Source of the DNA: Robiginitomaculum sp.
GTDB taxonomy: Bacteria; Pseudomonadota; Alphaproteobacteria; Caulobacterales; Maricaulaceae
Reading direction: 5' to 3'
DNA length: 64,000 nucleotides
Assembly: GCA_021776595.1 (NCBI GenBank)
Contig: JAJFFP010000043.1
Coordinates: forward strand, 1 to 64,000
Below, one piece after another: positions 23,489 to 32,731 of the stretch. Position 1 is the stretch's first letter. The number at the start of each line of letters is the position of its first letter. Below the pieces are notes generated by a model. It searched no databases. It worked only from the letters and a program-made list of their open reading frames with translations, and was not told the DNA's origin. The translations under genes were made by a program, and so were the position numbers.

Positions 23489-25213
23489 TCACTTCCAGCT
23501 TTCGATCAGGGTATCATAATCTATGGTGACGGGTGCTGGTTTCTCATTATCCAGTTTTAATTGCGGTGCCAGTGCGCCGTGCTTTTTGGCATAGTCGTTC
23601 CACCATTTCAGGTTATGCGGTTTGGCCAGTTTTGGACCGTTATCGCCTTGAATGTCGGAACGCTCGATGCGGTGCATGATTTTTTCCTGGGCGGCGCAAA
23701 GCGAATCCATTGCCTCCTGCACGGTTTTGGCCCCCGAAGATGCATCACCGATATTTTGCCACCACAATTGCGCCAATTTTGGGTAATCTGGCACATTGGT
23801 GCCGGTTGGAGTCCATTGCACACGGGCAGGGGAGCGGTAAAATTCGATCAGGCCGCCAAGTTCTGGTGCCCGTTTGGTAAAGCTCTGGTCTTCTATGGTG
23901 CTTTGCCGAATAAAGGTCAGGCCTACATGACTTTTTTTCACATCCACCGTTTTGGAGGTCACGAACTGGGCATAGAGCCAGGCCGCTTGGGCGCGTTTGG
24001 TTGGGGTTGATTTCAGCAAGGTCCACGAGCCGGCATCCTGATAACCCAGCTTCATGCCTTTTTGCCAATAAGCGCCATGGGGTGAAGGGGCCATGCGCCA
24101 TTTGGGCATACCGTTCCCGTCTACAACCGGCAGGCCGGGTTTGACCATATCGGCGGTAAAGGCAGTGTACCAAAAAGCCTGCTGGGCGATAGCACCTTGC
24201 GCGGGGACAGGCCCGGCCTCGCCAAAGGTCATGCCTTGTGCAGCAGGGGGAGCATAATTTTTGAGCCAGTCTACATATTTGGAAACCGCATAGACAGATA
24301 CCGGTCCATTGGTGTCGCCACCACGCGTAACGCAGGAGCCGATGGGGCGATCATTCTCATCAACCCGTATACCCCACTCATCAACCGGCTTGCCATTGGG
24401 CAAACCTTTGTCTCCATTGCCGGCCATAGACAACCAGGCGTCAGTAAAGCGCCAGCCCAATGACGGATCCTTTTTGCCATAATCCATATTGCCATAGACC
24501 TTGCGGCCCTCAATGGTCTTGCCAGTAAAGAATTCGGCAATGTCTTCATAGGCCGACCAATTGACCGGTACGCCCAGATCATAGCCATATTTTTCCTTAA
24601 ACTCCGTCTTTAATTCGGGGTCAGTAAACCAGTCATAGCGAAACCAGTAGAGATTGGCGAATTGCTGGTCGGGAAGCTGGTAGAGTTTGTCATCTGGCGC
24701 GGTAGTAAAGGACTTGCCTATAAAATCATCTATATCCAGCATGGGATCGGTGACGGATTTGCCCTCACCGGCCATCCAGTCAGACAGGTTGCGGACATTG
24801 TTATAGCGCCAATGGGTACCAATCAGGTCAGAATCGTTGACATAAGCATCGAAAATGTTCTGGCCGGTCTGCATTTGTGTTTGAATTTTTTCAACAACAT
24901 CCCCCTCGCCAATAATGTCGTGAATGACCTTTATGCCGGTAATAGCGCTAAACGCCGGGGCCAGCACTTTTGATTCGTAATTATGAGTGGTCAGGGTTTC
25001 GGAAACCACATGGATTTCCAAGCCCTGAAAAGGCTTGGCCGCATCCACATACCATTGCATCTGCTTTTCCTGTTCGGTGCGGTTAAGCGTTGAAAGCGAA
25101 CCGATTTCCTTATTTAGAAAGACGCGGGCTGCTTTCATGTCAGCGCGAACAATGGTGGGCGCAAACAACAGGGTGGCGGCAAGTATGGAGGCAGGCAACA
25201 AGGTGGGTTTCAT
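23489..25213 (-). CDS. glpV: Glycerol ABC transporter substrate-binding protein GlpV
   Basis: 574 aa with a signal peptide (cleavage after TIVRA). It is unusually long for a binding protein and matches the rhizobial GlpV family, with a DAYVNDSDLIGTHWRY segment and several Trp-rich regions. It captures glycerol in the periplasm for the GlpPQ permease. The order glpS-T-P-Q-U-V is conserved here, which makes the assignment robust. No glpK, glpD or glpR is in the window, so glycerol kinase and dehydrogenase must lie elsewhere. Confidence 0.88.
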   Translation of the reverse strand: MKPTLLPASILAATLLFAPTIVRADMKAARVFLNKEIGSLSTLNRTEQEKQMQWYVDAAKPFQGLEIHVVSETLTTHNYESKVLAPAFSAITGIKVIHDIIGEGDVVEKIQTQMQTGQNIFDAYVNDSDLIGTHWRYNNVRNLSDWMAGEGKSVTDPMLDIDDFIGKSFTTAPDDKLYQLPDQQFANLYWFRYDWFTDPELKTEFKEKYGYDLGVPVNWSAYEDIAEFFTGKTIEGRKVYGNMDYGKKDPSLGWRFTDAWLSMAGNGDKGLPNGKPVDEWGIRVDENDRPIGSCVTRGGDTNGPVSVYAVSKYVDWLKNYAPPAAQGMTFGEAGPVPAQGAIAQQAFWYTAFTADMVKPGLPVVDGNGMPKWRMAPSPHGAYWQKGMKLGYQDAGSWTLLKSTPTKRAQAAWLYAQFVTSKTVDVKKSHVGLTFIRQSTIEDQSFTKRAPELGGLIEFYRSPARVQWTPTGTNVPDYPKLAQLWWQNIGDASSGAKTVQEAMDSLCAAQEKIMHRIERSDIQGDNGPKLAKPHNLKWWNDYAKKHGALAPQLKLDNEKPAPVTIDYDTLIESWK

Positions 25214-25267
25214 GGCGGGACTTTCTTACAAGGTTATCATTCAGGGTATCGTAGAGCGATCATCACT

Positions 25268-25540
25268 TCAAACCCAGCGAAAAACAGCCCCAGCATATAT
25301 AAGGCAAACGATTAGCGCCCACCAAAGCGACGCAGCCACAAGACCCAACCAGGCCATGCAGATAAAAGCCGAGCCTAACAGGCTGATGAACAGGCGATCA
25401 CCACGGGTGGTTTCAATGTGCAAAATGCCGATCCTTGGGGTCTCCGGGTAGCGCATGGCCAGCACCGTCATCAATACCAGTAACGCCCCGATAACCATGA
25501 AGAACGTTGCCGTGGGCAGTGTCCATGCCATCCATCCCAT
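25268..25540 (-). CDS. glpU: Small membrane protein GlpU (DUF2160)
   Basis: 90 aa with three predicted transmembrane segments and the DUF2160 pattern (WTLPTATFF, RGDRLFISLLGSAFI). Members are found almost only in glycerol ABC operons, and the rhizobial one is called GlpU; its role is unknown. AGGAGAT precedes the start, and glpQ ends 11 bases upstream. Confidence 0.85.
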   Translation of the reverse strand: MGWMAWTLPTATFFMVIGALLVLMTVLAMRYPETPRIGILHIETTRGDRLFISLLGSAFICMAWLGLVAASLWWALIVCLIYAGAVFRWV

Positions 25541-25551
25541 GCGAATATCTC

Positions 25552-26376
25552 CTAGACCCGGCCAAGGGCAAAACCCTTGGCGATGTAATGGCGTACAAAA
25601 TAGATTACCAATGCCCCCGGCACGATGGTCAATACACCCGCAGCGGCCAATACCCCCCAGTCCATGCCAGCGGCGGAAACGGTGCGCGTCATGACTGCCG
25701 TAATGGGCTTGGCATCAATCGAGGTCAGGGTACGTGACAGCAGCAATTCCACCCAGGAAAACATGAAACAGAAAAAGGCGGTCACGCCAATGCCACTGGC
25801 AATGAGAGGCATAAAAATCCTGACAAAGAAACGGGGGAAGGAATAGCCATCAATATAGGCTGTTTCATCGATTTCCTTGGGCACACCGCGCATGAAGCCC
25901 TCTAATATCCATACTGCCAGAGGCACGTTGAACAAGGTATGGGCCAGCGCCACGGCGATGTGTGTGTCGAACAGGCCTATGGAGCTGTAAAGCTGGAAAA
26001 ACGGCAAGGCAAAAACTGCAGGCGGGGCCATGCGGTTGCTCAGAAGCCAGAAAAATAAATGTTTGTCTCCCAAAAACCGGTACCGGCTGAAAGCATAAGC
26101 GGCTGGTAGTGCGACTATCAGTGATATAATAACGTTTTCAACAACGTATATCATGGAGTTAATGTATCCCATATACCAGGACGGGTCAGTCAAAATCGTA
26201 CGATAGTTATCAAAAGTAAGGTTTTTAGGCCAAATCGAAAAGACGCTGATGATTTCGGAGTTCTGTTTCAGGCTCATGTTTATCAGCCAATAAATCGGCA
26301 AAAGTAAAAACAGGATGTAGGCAATCATAACCAATGCTCTGCCATTAAAGTTTTTAGATTTTAATTTATCAACCAT
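25552..26376 (-). CDS. glpQ: Glycerol ABC transporter permease GlpQ
   Basis: 274 aa, six predicted membrane helices and the ABC-permease EAA-type loop near residues 175-195 (DETAYIDGYSFPRFFVRIFMP). It pairs with GlpP to form the membrane channel. The start overlaps the end of glpP by 8 bases. Confidence 0.88.
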   Translation of the reverse strand: MVDKLKSKNFNGRALVMIAYILFLLLPIYWLINMSLKQNSEIISVFSIWPKNLTFDNYRTILTDPSWYMGYINSMIYVVENVIISLIVALPAAYAFSRYRFLGDKHLFFWLLSNRMAPPAVFALPFFQLYSSIGLFDTHIAVALAHTLFNVPLAVWILEGFMRGVPKEIDETAYIDGYSFPRFFVRIFMPLIASGIGVTAFFCFMFSWVELLLSRTLTSIDAKPITAVMTRTVSAAGMDWGVLAAAGVLTIVPGALVIYFVRHYIAKGFALGRV

Positions 26377-27253
26377 GGAAGGTGTCCGCTTTTTCCATAT
26401 TGGTCATCACCGTGTAAAACACCCAGGAAACCAGCATAACGACCAGAAAGTACATCAATGAAAAGGCCGCTGCCGGGCCAAGATCAAACTGGCCTAACGC
26501 CATTTTCACCAAATCAATGGACAGGAATGTGGTTGAATTTCCCGGTCCGCCGCCTGTGATTACAAAGGGTTCGGTATAAATCATGAAGCTGTCCATAAAA
26601 CGGATCAGGATCGCGATCATCAACACCCCCTGCATTTTTGGAAGCTCAATAAAACGAAACACATCCAAACGGCTGGCCTGATCGATTTTAGCGGCTTGAT
26701 AATAAGCCTGCGGGATGGATTGCAATCCGGCATAGCTCAACAGGGCGATCAGTGAAGTCCAGTGCCATACATCCATCACAACAAGCGTAGTCCATGCGGC
26801 CAGGGGATCGCGGGTATAGTTGTAGTCAATGCCCATTGCCGCCAGTGTATGGCCCAACAGGCCAATATCGACCCGGCTGAATATTTGCCAGATGGTGCCT
26901 ACCACATTCCATGGAATAAGAAGGGGGAGTGCCATCAAGACCAGACAGACGGAGGCCCAGATGCCTTTTTTGGGCATATTAAGAGCGACAAAAACACCCA
27001 AAGGCACTTCAAGTGCAAGTATGATTGCAGAAAAGGCGATTTGCCGACCAAAGGCTGACCAAAGTCGTTCCGAGTGTAATAATTCGCTAAACCATTCCAG
27101 CCCTGCCCAGAAAAATTTGTTATTGCCAAACGTGTCCTGCACTGAATAATTGACCACCGTCATCAACGGAATTACCGCAGAGAAAGCGACCAGCAAAAAC
27201 ACTGGCAAAACCAGTAACCAGGCTCTTTGATTGACGGTTTTTTCCATTATCAC
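26369..27253 (-). CDS. glpP: Glycerol ABC transporter permease GlpP
   Basis: 294 aa, six predicted helices and an EAA-type loop around QAAKIDQASRLDVFRFIELP. Binding-protein-dependent transport permease, first of the permease pair. Its start overlaps the stop of glpT by 4 bases and its end overlaps glpQ, showing tight coupling of the importer genes. Confidence 0.88.
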   Translation of the reverse strand: MIMEKTVNQRAWLLVLPVFLLVAFSAVIPLMTVVNYSVQDTFGNNKFFWAGLEWFSELLHSERLWSAFGRQIAFSAIILALEVPLGVFVALNMPKKGIWASVCLVLMALPLLIPWNVVGTIWQIFSRVDIGLLGHTLAAMGIDYNYTRDPLAAWTTLVVMDVWHWTSLIALLSYAGLQSIPQAYYQAAKIDQASRLDVFRFIELPKMQGVLMIAILIRFMDSFMIYTEPFVITGGGPGNSTTFLSIDLVKMALGQFDLGPAAAFSLMYFLVVMLVSWVFYTVMTNMEKADTFHG

Positions 27254-28347
27254 ATCGCGCCTTCTTGTCCGTGGCTTGGAGAAAAGCGCCAGCCATCAAC
27301 AAAAACGCTGATTTTCCCCCGTTCGAAACCAAGGCTTGCCATACCAGTATTTATTGTAGTTTGATTACTTGCGATAAGGTTGAGGGTTTGCCCCATAGCT
27401 TGCGCCCGCACGATTTTATGACGTCCGACATCTTCCACCCGCAGGATTTGCGCAGGCAGACCGTTTGTAGCGTTCAGGCTGATATGCTCTGGCCGAATGC
27501 CAATTTGCACCTTTCCGGCAGGCGTGCCGTAGTGATGACCAAGCTTGATGAGGTTGCCGTCAAGATAAGCGCGGGAACCATCTACCGTCACATCAAGTAC
27601 ATTCATGCCAGGTGAGCCGATAAAATGGCCAACAAATGTATGCGCAGGGGCTTCAAACAAGGCTTCCGGTGTGCCGGTTTGCAGCACTCTGCCTTTGTCC
27701 ATCACCACCACTTCATCGGCAAAACTCAATGCTTCTGTCTGATCGTGGGTTACGTAGATCATCGTGTGCCCAAGCTCGTTATGCAGGGATTTGAGCTGGA
27801 TACGCAATTCCAATTTCATGGCCGGATCAATGACTGTCAGGGGTTCATCAAACAAAATCGCATTGACATCTTCGCGGACAAGACCCCGGCCCAGCGAAAT
27901 CTTCTGCTTGGCGTCAGCGCTGAGCGCGCGTGCTTTGCAGTCCAGCGTTTCTTCCAGACCTAGCATGACGGCAATTATATCTACCCTGCGGCTAATGCCA
28001 GCCTTGTCCATGCCACGGTTGCGCAATGCGAAAGCCAGGTTTTCGCGCACCGTCATGGTGTCATAAACTACTGGAAACTGGAAAACCTGGGCAATATTTC
28101 GCTGTGCTGTTGGTATTGAGGTGACGTCGTCATCATCAAAAAAAACCCGCCCCTGGGACGGCGTTATCAAGCCTGAAATAATATTGAGTAATGTGGTTTT
28201 GCCGCACCCCGATGGGCCAAGCAAAGCATAGGCCTTGCCATCTTCCCAGACATGACTGGTTTGCTTCAGGGCATAGTCATCTTCACTTGCCGGGTTTGGA
28301 TGATAGGCATGGGCCAGATTTGAAAGGGTGATCTTTGCCATTCTCAT
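27250..28347 (-). CDS. glpT: Glycerol ABC transporter ATPase GlpT
   Basis: 365 aa. Walker A GPSGCGKTT, Walker B AILFDEPL and a C-terminal TOBE-like regulatory domain. The ABC signature is degenerate (LSADAKQKISLGRG instead of LSGGQ), a feature of this paralogue, while the partner GlpS keeps LSGGQQQR. The ATG at 28347 overlaps the glpS stop in ATGA; a longer in-frame extension to 28527 lies inside glpS and is discarded. Confidence 0.88.
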   Translation of the reverse strand: MRMAKITLSNLAHAYHPNPASEDDYALKQTSHVWEDGKAYALLGPSGCGKTTLLNIISGLITPSQGRVFFDDDDVTSIPTAQRNIAQVFQFPVVYDTMTVRENLAFALRNRGMDKAGISRRVDIIAVMLGLEETLDCKARALSADAKQKISLGRGLVREDVNAILFDEPLTVIDPAMKLELRIQLKSLHNELGHTMIYVTHDQTEALSFADEVVVMDKGRVLQTGTPEALFEAPAHTFVGHFIGSPGMNVLDVTVDGSRAYLDGNLIKLGHHYGTPAGKVQIGIRPEHISLNATNGLPAQILRVEDVGRHKIVRAQAMGQTLNLIASNQTTINTGMASLGFERGKISVFVDGWRFSPSHGQEGAM

Positions 28348-29423
28348 GCGGCCCTGGGTTGTGCGCACAGGTCCCCTTGCGCATCGAACAAATAGAAATG
28401 CGACGGGTCGACATAAAGGTTCAACTCTTCTTGTTGTGTGTAGGGATGAACGCCTTCTAAAAGGCTGGTCCAGTGCTGATCTCCAAAGCGCAAATGCAAC
28501 AAGGTGTCCGCGCCGGTTATTTCGCAAATATCAACCCGGCATTTAAATGCCAAACGTGCTTCTTTATTACTTTTCAGTTGCAGATGATGGGAGCGAAACC
28601 CCAGTGTGTATTGCCCGTTAGGTGTGGGACTTAAACAGGGTATCTGCTGGTCGCCGGCAAATTGCAAACAGGCCCCCGCTTTGGTAACGGGCAGAGTATT
28701 CAGTGGGGGATTGGAGAATATGCGCGCAGTTGTTATGTTCAATGGTTGCCGATAAACTGCGTGGGTTGGTCCAAATTGCGTTATTTTTCCCTCCCACAGC
28801 GTAGCCGTGTTGCCACCCAGCAATAAAGCCTCTTCAGCTTCCGTGGTGGCATAGACAAAAATGGAACCCGAAGCCTCAAAAATTTTAGGAATTTCAGCAC
28901 GTAATTCCTCACGTAATTTATAATCCAGATTGGCAAGGGGTTCATCCAGCAAAACCAGCCCAGCGCCTTTGACCAGAGCACGGGCCAGTGCGCACCGTTG
29001 TTGCTGGCCACCCGAAAGGCTTAGAGGTTTGGCATCCAATTGTGCAGTCAGCTTTAACATTTCTGCGGTTTCACGCACCGCGTGGTCAATTTCAGATTTT
29101 GATTTACCCTGCAAACGCAAAGGTGAGGCGATGTTTTCATAGACGCTGAAAGCCGGATAATTGATGAATTGCTGATAGACCATGGCAATATTACGTTTCT
29201 GAACGCGCACCCCGGTTACATCTTTGCCCTGCCAGAGCACTTTTCCTGTTGTTGGCTTGTCCAGCCCGGCCATCAACCGCATGAGCGAGGTTTTACCCGC
29301 CAAAGTGGCTCCCAACAACACGTTCATAGTGCCGCGTTCAAACGCAAGATCGGTCTTGTGAAATTGTGTTATGCCCGCAATCTTTTTGCTGACGCCGATT
29401 AGTTCCAGCATTACCGATACCAT
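28344..29423 (-). CDS. glpS: Glycerol ABC transporter ATPase GlpS
   Basis: 359 aa. Walker A is the variant GATLAGKTS, the signature LSGGQQQR is canonical, and Walker B is LVLLDEPL followed by the D-loop. It pairs with GlpT to form the ATPase dimer, with complementary deviations (variant Walker A here, degenerate signature there). Start is either 29423 or 29411 (MLELIGVSKK); both ribosome sites are weak. First gene of the glpSTPQUV operon. Confidence 0.87.
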   Translation of the reverse strand: MVSVMLELIGVSKKIAGITQFHKTDLAFERGTMNVLLGATLAGKTSLMRLMAGLDKPTTGKVLWQGKDVTGVRVQKRNIAMVYQQFINYPAFSVYENIASPLRLQGKSKSEIDHAVRETAEMLKLTAQLDAKPLSLSGGQQQRCALARALVKGAGLVLLDEPLANLDYKLREELRAEIPKIFEASGSIFVYATTEAEEALLLGGNTATLWEGKITQFGPTHAVYRQPLNITTARIFSNPPLNTLPVTKAGACLQFAGDQQIPCLSPTPNGQYTLGFRSHHLQLKSNKEARLAFKCRVDICEITGADTLLHLRFGDQHWTSLLEGVHPYTQQEELNLYVDPSHFYLFDAQGDLCAQPRAA

Positions 29424-29807
29424 CCGGGTAGTGACCAGTGCAGGCCGCCTTTACTGGTGCATACCGTTTTGGATAAAGTTCTGCTCATTTTTATGTCATG
29501 TAAGGCGATAGGGAAATTTGCAAGAAAATAATTTATTCTTGTCGCTAGATCAAAGAGGTATAGAGAAAACCATCAAGTTTGGAGTCGGCATAGCTAAGGG
29601 TTGGCTATGTGATTAGCCTGCTCTTGCCACAACCTGAGCGGCGCGGCATCCAAAACTCGTTTTTTGAATAAAACCTGCCCGCACTCATTCAGCCTAAATG
29701 GCCAATTATGCGGCTGCCATCGTTATCTGGTGGCAGAAACTTTACCCTTGATGTGGAACGAGCTACGCCGCTACACTCCCTTATAAGGGAAACATCAGGG
29801 GCACATC
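29424..29807. promoter_or_regulatory. Divergent control region between glpS and the amidohydrolase gene
   Basis: CAAGAA (29521-29526) and TTCTTG (29536-29541) form an inverted repeat with a nine-base AT-rich centre, about 100 bases before glpS, and could be an operator. A perfect 14-base palindrome, TCCCTTATAAGGGA, lies at 29777-29790, 17 bases before the amidohydrolase ATG. GGCTA and TAGCC around 29603-29617 form a small hairpin. No convincing -35/-10 pair was found by eye. Confidence 0.45.
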
Positions 29808-31094
29808 ATGAAAACCAGTATCAAAGCACTTCTCATCGTTACCGTATGTATGCCAATGGCTGCATGGGCGCAGGATAAACCTGTTGAAGCGGTCACGGTC
29901 ATCAAGGCGGCCCACATGATTGACACCATTGCCGGCAAGCGCCGTGATAATGTCATGGTAGTGGTGCGTGGGACCCGTATTGAAAAAGTGGGCAAGCAAA
30001 GTGATGCCCTCCCGGAAAATGCCCATGTCATTGATCTGGGCGACAAAACGATCATGCCGGGGCTGGTGGATAGTCATACCCATATGACCGGGGCGCCGTT
30101 CCATGGTTATGAAGCCTTAAAAGTTTCCATTCCCCGTTCCGCGCTATATGGGGCTAAAAATGCGCGTATTACACTGCTTGCAGGCGTAACCACGGTGCGT
30201 GATGTGGGGGCGGAAGGTTATAGCGATGTTGCCCTGCGCGATGCCATCAATGATGGTGATGTGCCGGGCCCGCGTATGCTGGTGGCTGGAACGGCGCTGG
30301 GTATGACTGGCGGTCATTGCGATAGCAATCTGTTGCCCTATGGTTTTCATTACCGTGCAGAAGGGGTCGCCGATGGCCCATGGGCGGTGCGGGCCAAGGT
30401 GCGCGAAGTCATAAAATACGGTGCTGATGTGATCAAATTTTGTGCCACTGGCGGGGTCCTCTCCAAAGGCGACAGTCCTGGCGCGCAACAATATTCCTAT
30501 GAGGAAATGAAAGCGATTGTTGACGAGGCGCATTTGCATGGACGCCGCGTGGCAGCTCATGCCCATGGCACGGACGGGATCAAAACCGCCATACGCGCCG
30601 GGGTCGATAGCATTGAACACGCCAGCATTTTAGATGATGAAGCCATTAAAATGGCCAAGGAGCATGGCACCTATTTCTCTATGGACATTTACAATGATGA
30701 TTACATCCTCTCCGAAGGCTTAAAAAACGGCATGTTGCCCGAATCCATTGAAAAGGAAAAGGCCATTGGCCTTGTGCAGCGCCAAAGTTTTCGCCGGGCC
30801 TATAAAGCCGGGGTAAAAATGGCATTTGGTACCGATGAAGGCGTCTATCCCCACGGCGACAATGGCAAGCAAATGGCCAAGCTGGTGGAATGGGGCATGT
30901 CACCCATGGTGGCCATCCAGACCGCAACCATGGGCTCGGCTACCTTGCTTGGCATGCAAGATGATATTGGAGCGATTACGGCGGGCCGTTATGCCGATAT
31001 CATCGCCGTTGCCGGTGATCCTTTCAAAGATGCCAGCGAATATACCCGTGTGACCTTCGTTATGAAGGGCGGTGAGGTCTATAAGGGCGAGTGA
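29808..31094 (+). CDS. Secreted amidohydrolase (imidazolonepropionase-like, metal-dependent)
   Basis: 428 aa with a signal peptide ending MAAWAQ. Metal ligands of the amidohydrolase fold are visible: DSHTHM, a Lys in DVIKFCATGG likely carboxylated, HAHGTDG, SIEHAS, and the Asp in FGTDEGVY. Related exported enzymes hydrolyse Xaa-Pro or other dipeptides and organophosphate-like esters, but substrate cannot be told from sequence. GGGG precedes the ATG. It is a stand-alone gene downstream of a palindrome that may be its operator. Confidence 0.85.
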   Translation: MKTSIKALLIVTVCMPMAAWAQDKPVEAVTVIKAAHMIDTIAGKRRDNVMVVVRGTRIEKVGKQSDALPENAHVIDLGDKTIMPGLVDSHTHMTGAPFHGYEALKVSIPRSALYGAKNARITLLAGVTTVRDVGAEGYSDVALRDAINDGDVPGPRMLVAGTALGMTGGHCDSNLLPYGFHYRAEGVADGPWAVRAKVREVIKYGADVIKFCATGGVLSKGDSPGAQQYSYEEMKAIVDEAHLHGRRVAAHAHGTDGIKTAIRAGVDSIEHASILDDEAIKMAKEHGTYFSMDIYNDDYILSEGLKNGMLPESIEKEKAIGLVQRQSFRRAYKAGVKMAFGTDEGVYPHGDNGKQMAKLVEWGMSPMVAIQTATMGSATLLGMQDDIGAITAGRYADIIAVAGDPFKDASEYTRVTFVMKGGEVYKGE

Positions 31095-31510
31095 GTTTCA
31101 TTATTTTCTCTACAAGCTCTATATGAGGAGCATATAACAAACGCAGGCTACCTGTCTTGGAGCCGGGTATCCTAAGCAAGGAAGTAAAACCATCTTTCGA
31201 TGCTCGGCTCTGCCTCGCACCTCAAGATGAGGCGAAGTATGCTCTTTACTGCGTCTCAAAGCCCAGGCTCGCCTTTATGTTCGGGGCGGCAAGCGACATA
31301 ACCAGCCTTGACCTGGCGGGAGGATTTGCGCTTCAGAGTACGTCAAAAGGTCTTGAAAGTGCACCGTATTTACAGCACTCTTTTTTCCTGCTCACCGGCC
31401 ATATACTCTCCCGCAGTATGAGTAATCGAATTGGGTTCTGGCCCTAGACATACAGGCCTCCTTGCGACATTTTTATATTGCAAGGCGTTACAAATTCAGA
31501 GGCACATCAG
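31095..31510. other. Gap of about 415 bases without a convincing gene
   Basis: An open frame at 31157-31447 (96 codons, TTG start) exists but has no ribosome site, no recognised domain and poor composition, so it is not called. CCTTGC (31460-31465) pairs with GCAAGG (31480-31485) to form a hairpin about 25 bases before the epimerase start; it might act as a leader structure. Otherwise nothing is seen. Confidence 0.4.
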
Positions 31511-32524
31511 ATGCGTACAATCCTGGTTACAGGCTCCGCAGGTTTTATCGGGTTTCACCTTTGCCAATTATTGCTTGAGGAAGGTTTTCGCGTCATTGGC
31601 TTTGACGCAATGAACGACTATTACGATGTTCGCCTGAAAGAGAAACGCCACCAGATATTGCAACAACATAATGATTTTTCTTGCACGATTGCTTCATTGG
31701 AAAATTTTGACGTATTAAAAGCACTGTGTGATGAGCAAAAACCTGATGTGATCGTGCATTTGGCTGCGCAGGCCGGGGTGCGATATTCACTGGAAAACCC
31801 CCGCGCTTATGTTCAAGCCAATATTGTGGGCACATTTAATGTCATGGAATGTGCAAAAGCGCTCAAGGTTGGGCATTTGCTGATGGCATCAACTTCGTCT
31901 GTTTATGGGGCAAATGACGAAATGCCTTATCGTGAGATACATAAAGCAGATCATCCAATGAGCATTTATGCCGCGACTAAAAAAGCCGGGGAGTCTATGG
32001 GGCATTCCTATTCTCATTTATGGAATTTACCGACAACCATGTTCAGGTTTTTCTCTGTTTATGGACCTTGGGGACGTCCGGACATGGCGTATTTTAAGTT
32101 TACAGATGCCATACTGAAAGGCCGGCCAATTGATGTCTATAATCATGGGAATATGTACCGGGACTTTACCTACGTTGGGGATTTGGTGCGGGGCATTCGA
32201 CTATTGATAGAGGCGGTGCCTATAGGTCCGGATTCGAGAAAAAGCACGCCTGATGGCGATAGTATAAGCCCGGTGGCACCATACCGCATTGTTAACATAG
32301 GCAATTCTGAAAAAGTGCGCCTGATGGATTTAATCGAAACCTTGGAAAGTGCGCTGGGTAAAAAAGCTGTTTATCACTATATGGACATGCAAAAAGGAGA
32401 TGTTCCGGCCACCTGGGCAGATACATCATTACTCAAACAACTTACCGGATATCAACCGCAGACCAGTATTAAAACGGGGGTGCGTAAATTCGTTGACTGG
32501 TATCGCAGCTATTATGTCGTTTAA
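31511..32524 (+). CDS. UDP-glucuronate 4-epimerase-like NAD-dependent epimerase
   Basis: 337 aa. Extended SDR with the NAD motif GSAGFIGFHLCQLL, Ser-Ser-Val-Tyr-Gly at the active site and the catalytic YAATKK (Tyr-x3-Lys). The GMYRDFTYVGD segment matches UDP-glucuronate 4-epimerases, which make UDP-galacturonate for surface polymers. The ATG at 31511 starts at the Rossmann strand; an earlier start at 31478 only adds a non-conserved stretch. It opens the surface-glycan cluster. Confidence 0.88.
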   Translation: MRTILVTGSAGFIGFHLCQLLLEEGFRVIGFDAMNDYYDVRLKEKRHQILQQHNDFSCTIASLENFDVLKALCDEQKPDVIVHLAAQAGVRYSLENPRAYVQANIVGTFNVMECAKALKVGHLLMASTSSVYGANDEMPYREIHKADHPMSIYAATKKAGESMGHSYSHLWNLPTTMFRFFSVYGPWGRPDMAYFKFTDAILKGRPIDVYNHGNMYRDFTYVGDLVRGIRLLIEAVPIGPDSRKSTPDGDSISPVAPYRIVNIGNSEKVRLMDLIETLESALGKKAVYHYMDMQKGDVPATWADTSLLKQLTGYQPQTSIKTGVRKFVDWYRSYYVV

Positions 32525-32629
32525 CGACATGGTCCATTGCGTCAGGGATGCAAAAACCAACACACAACGAAAACTATCATTAGCGTGAGGGAAGTATGTA
32601 AAAATGAGAGTCAGTAGTTTGCCACCGGT

Positions 32630-32657
32630 TTGTGATTGTGGTCAATCTTTGTAAAAT
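32630..32657 (+). promoter_or_regulatory. Sigma-70-like promoter before the first Wzy-like gene
   Basis: TTGTGA (32630-32635) and TAAAAT (32652-32657) are 16 bases apart, about 75 bases before the TTG start at 32732. Spacer and boxes are near consensus. Confidence 0.5.
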
Positions 32658-32731
32658 GGTTTCCCAGGCTGTAAATGGCCTCAATATTGGTAAAATTCCT
32701 ATTCGAATGTAGTAATAACTGGAGTGGCTAA

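Noticed and set aside
23561-24010. Antisense open frame of 149 codons in glpV
   Set aside because: Shadow of a well-supported ABC binding-protein gene; no ribosome site or family.
31157-31447. 96-codon open frame after the amidohydrolase
   Set aside because: No ribosome site, no recognised domain, TTG start and poor composition; most likely chance.
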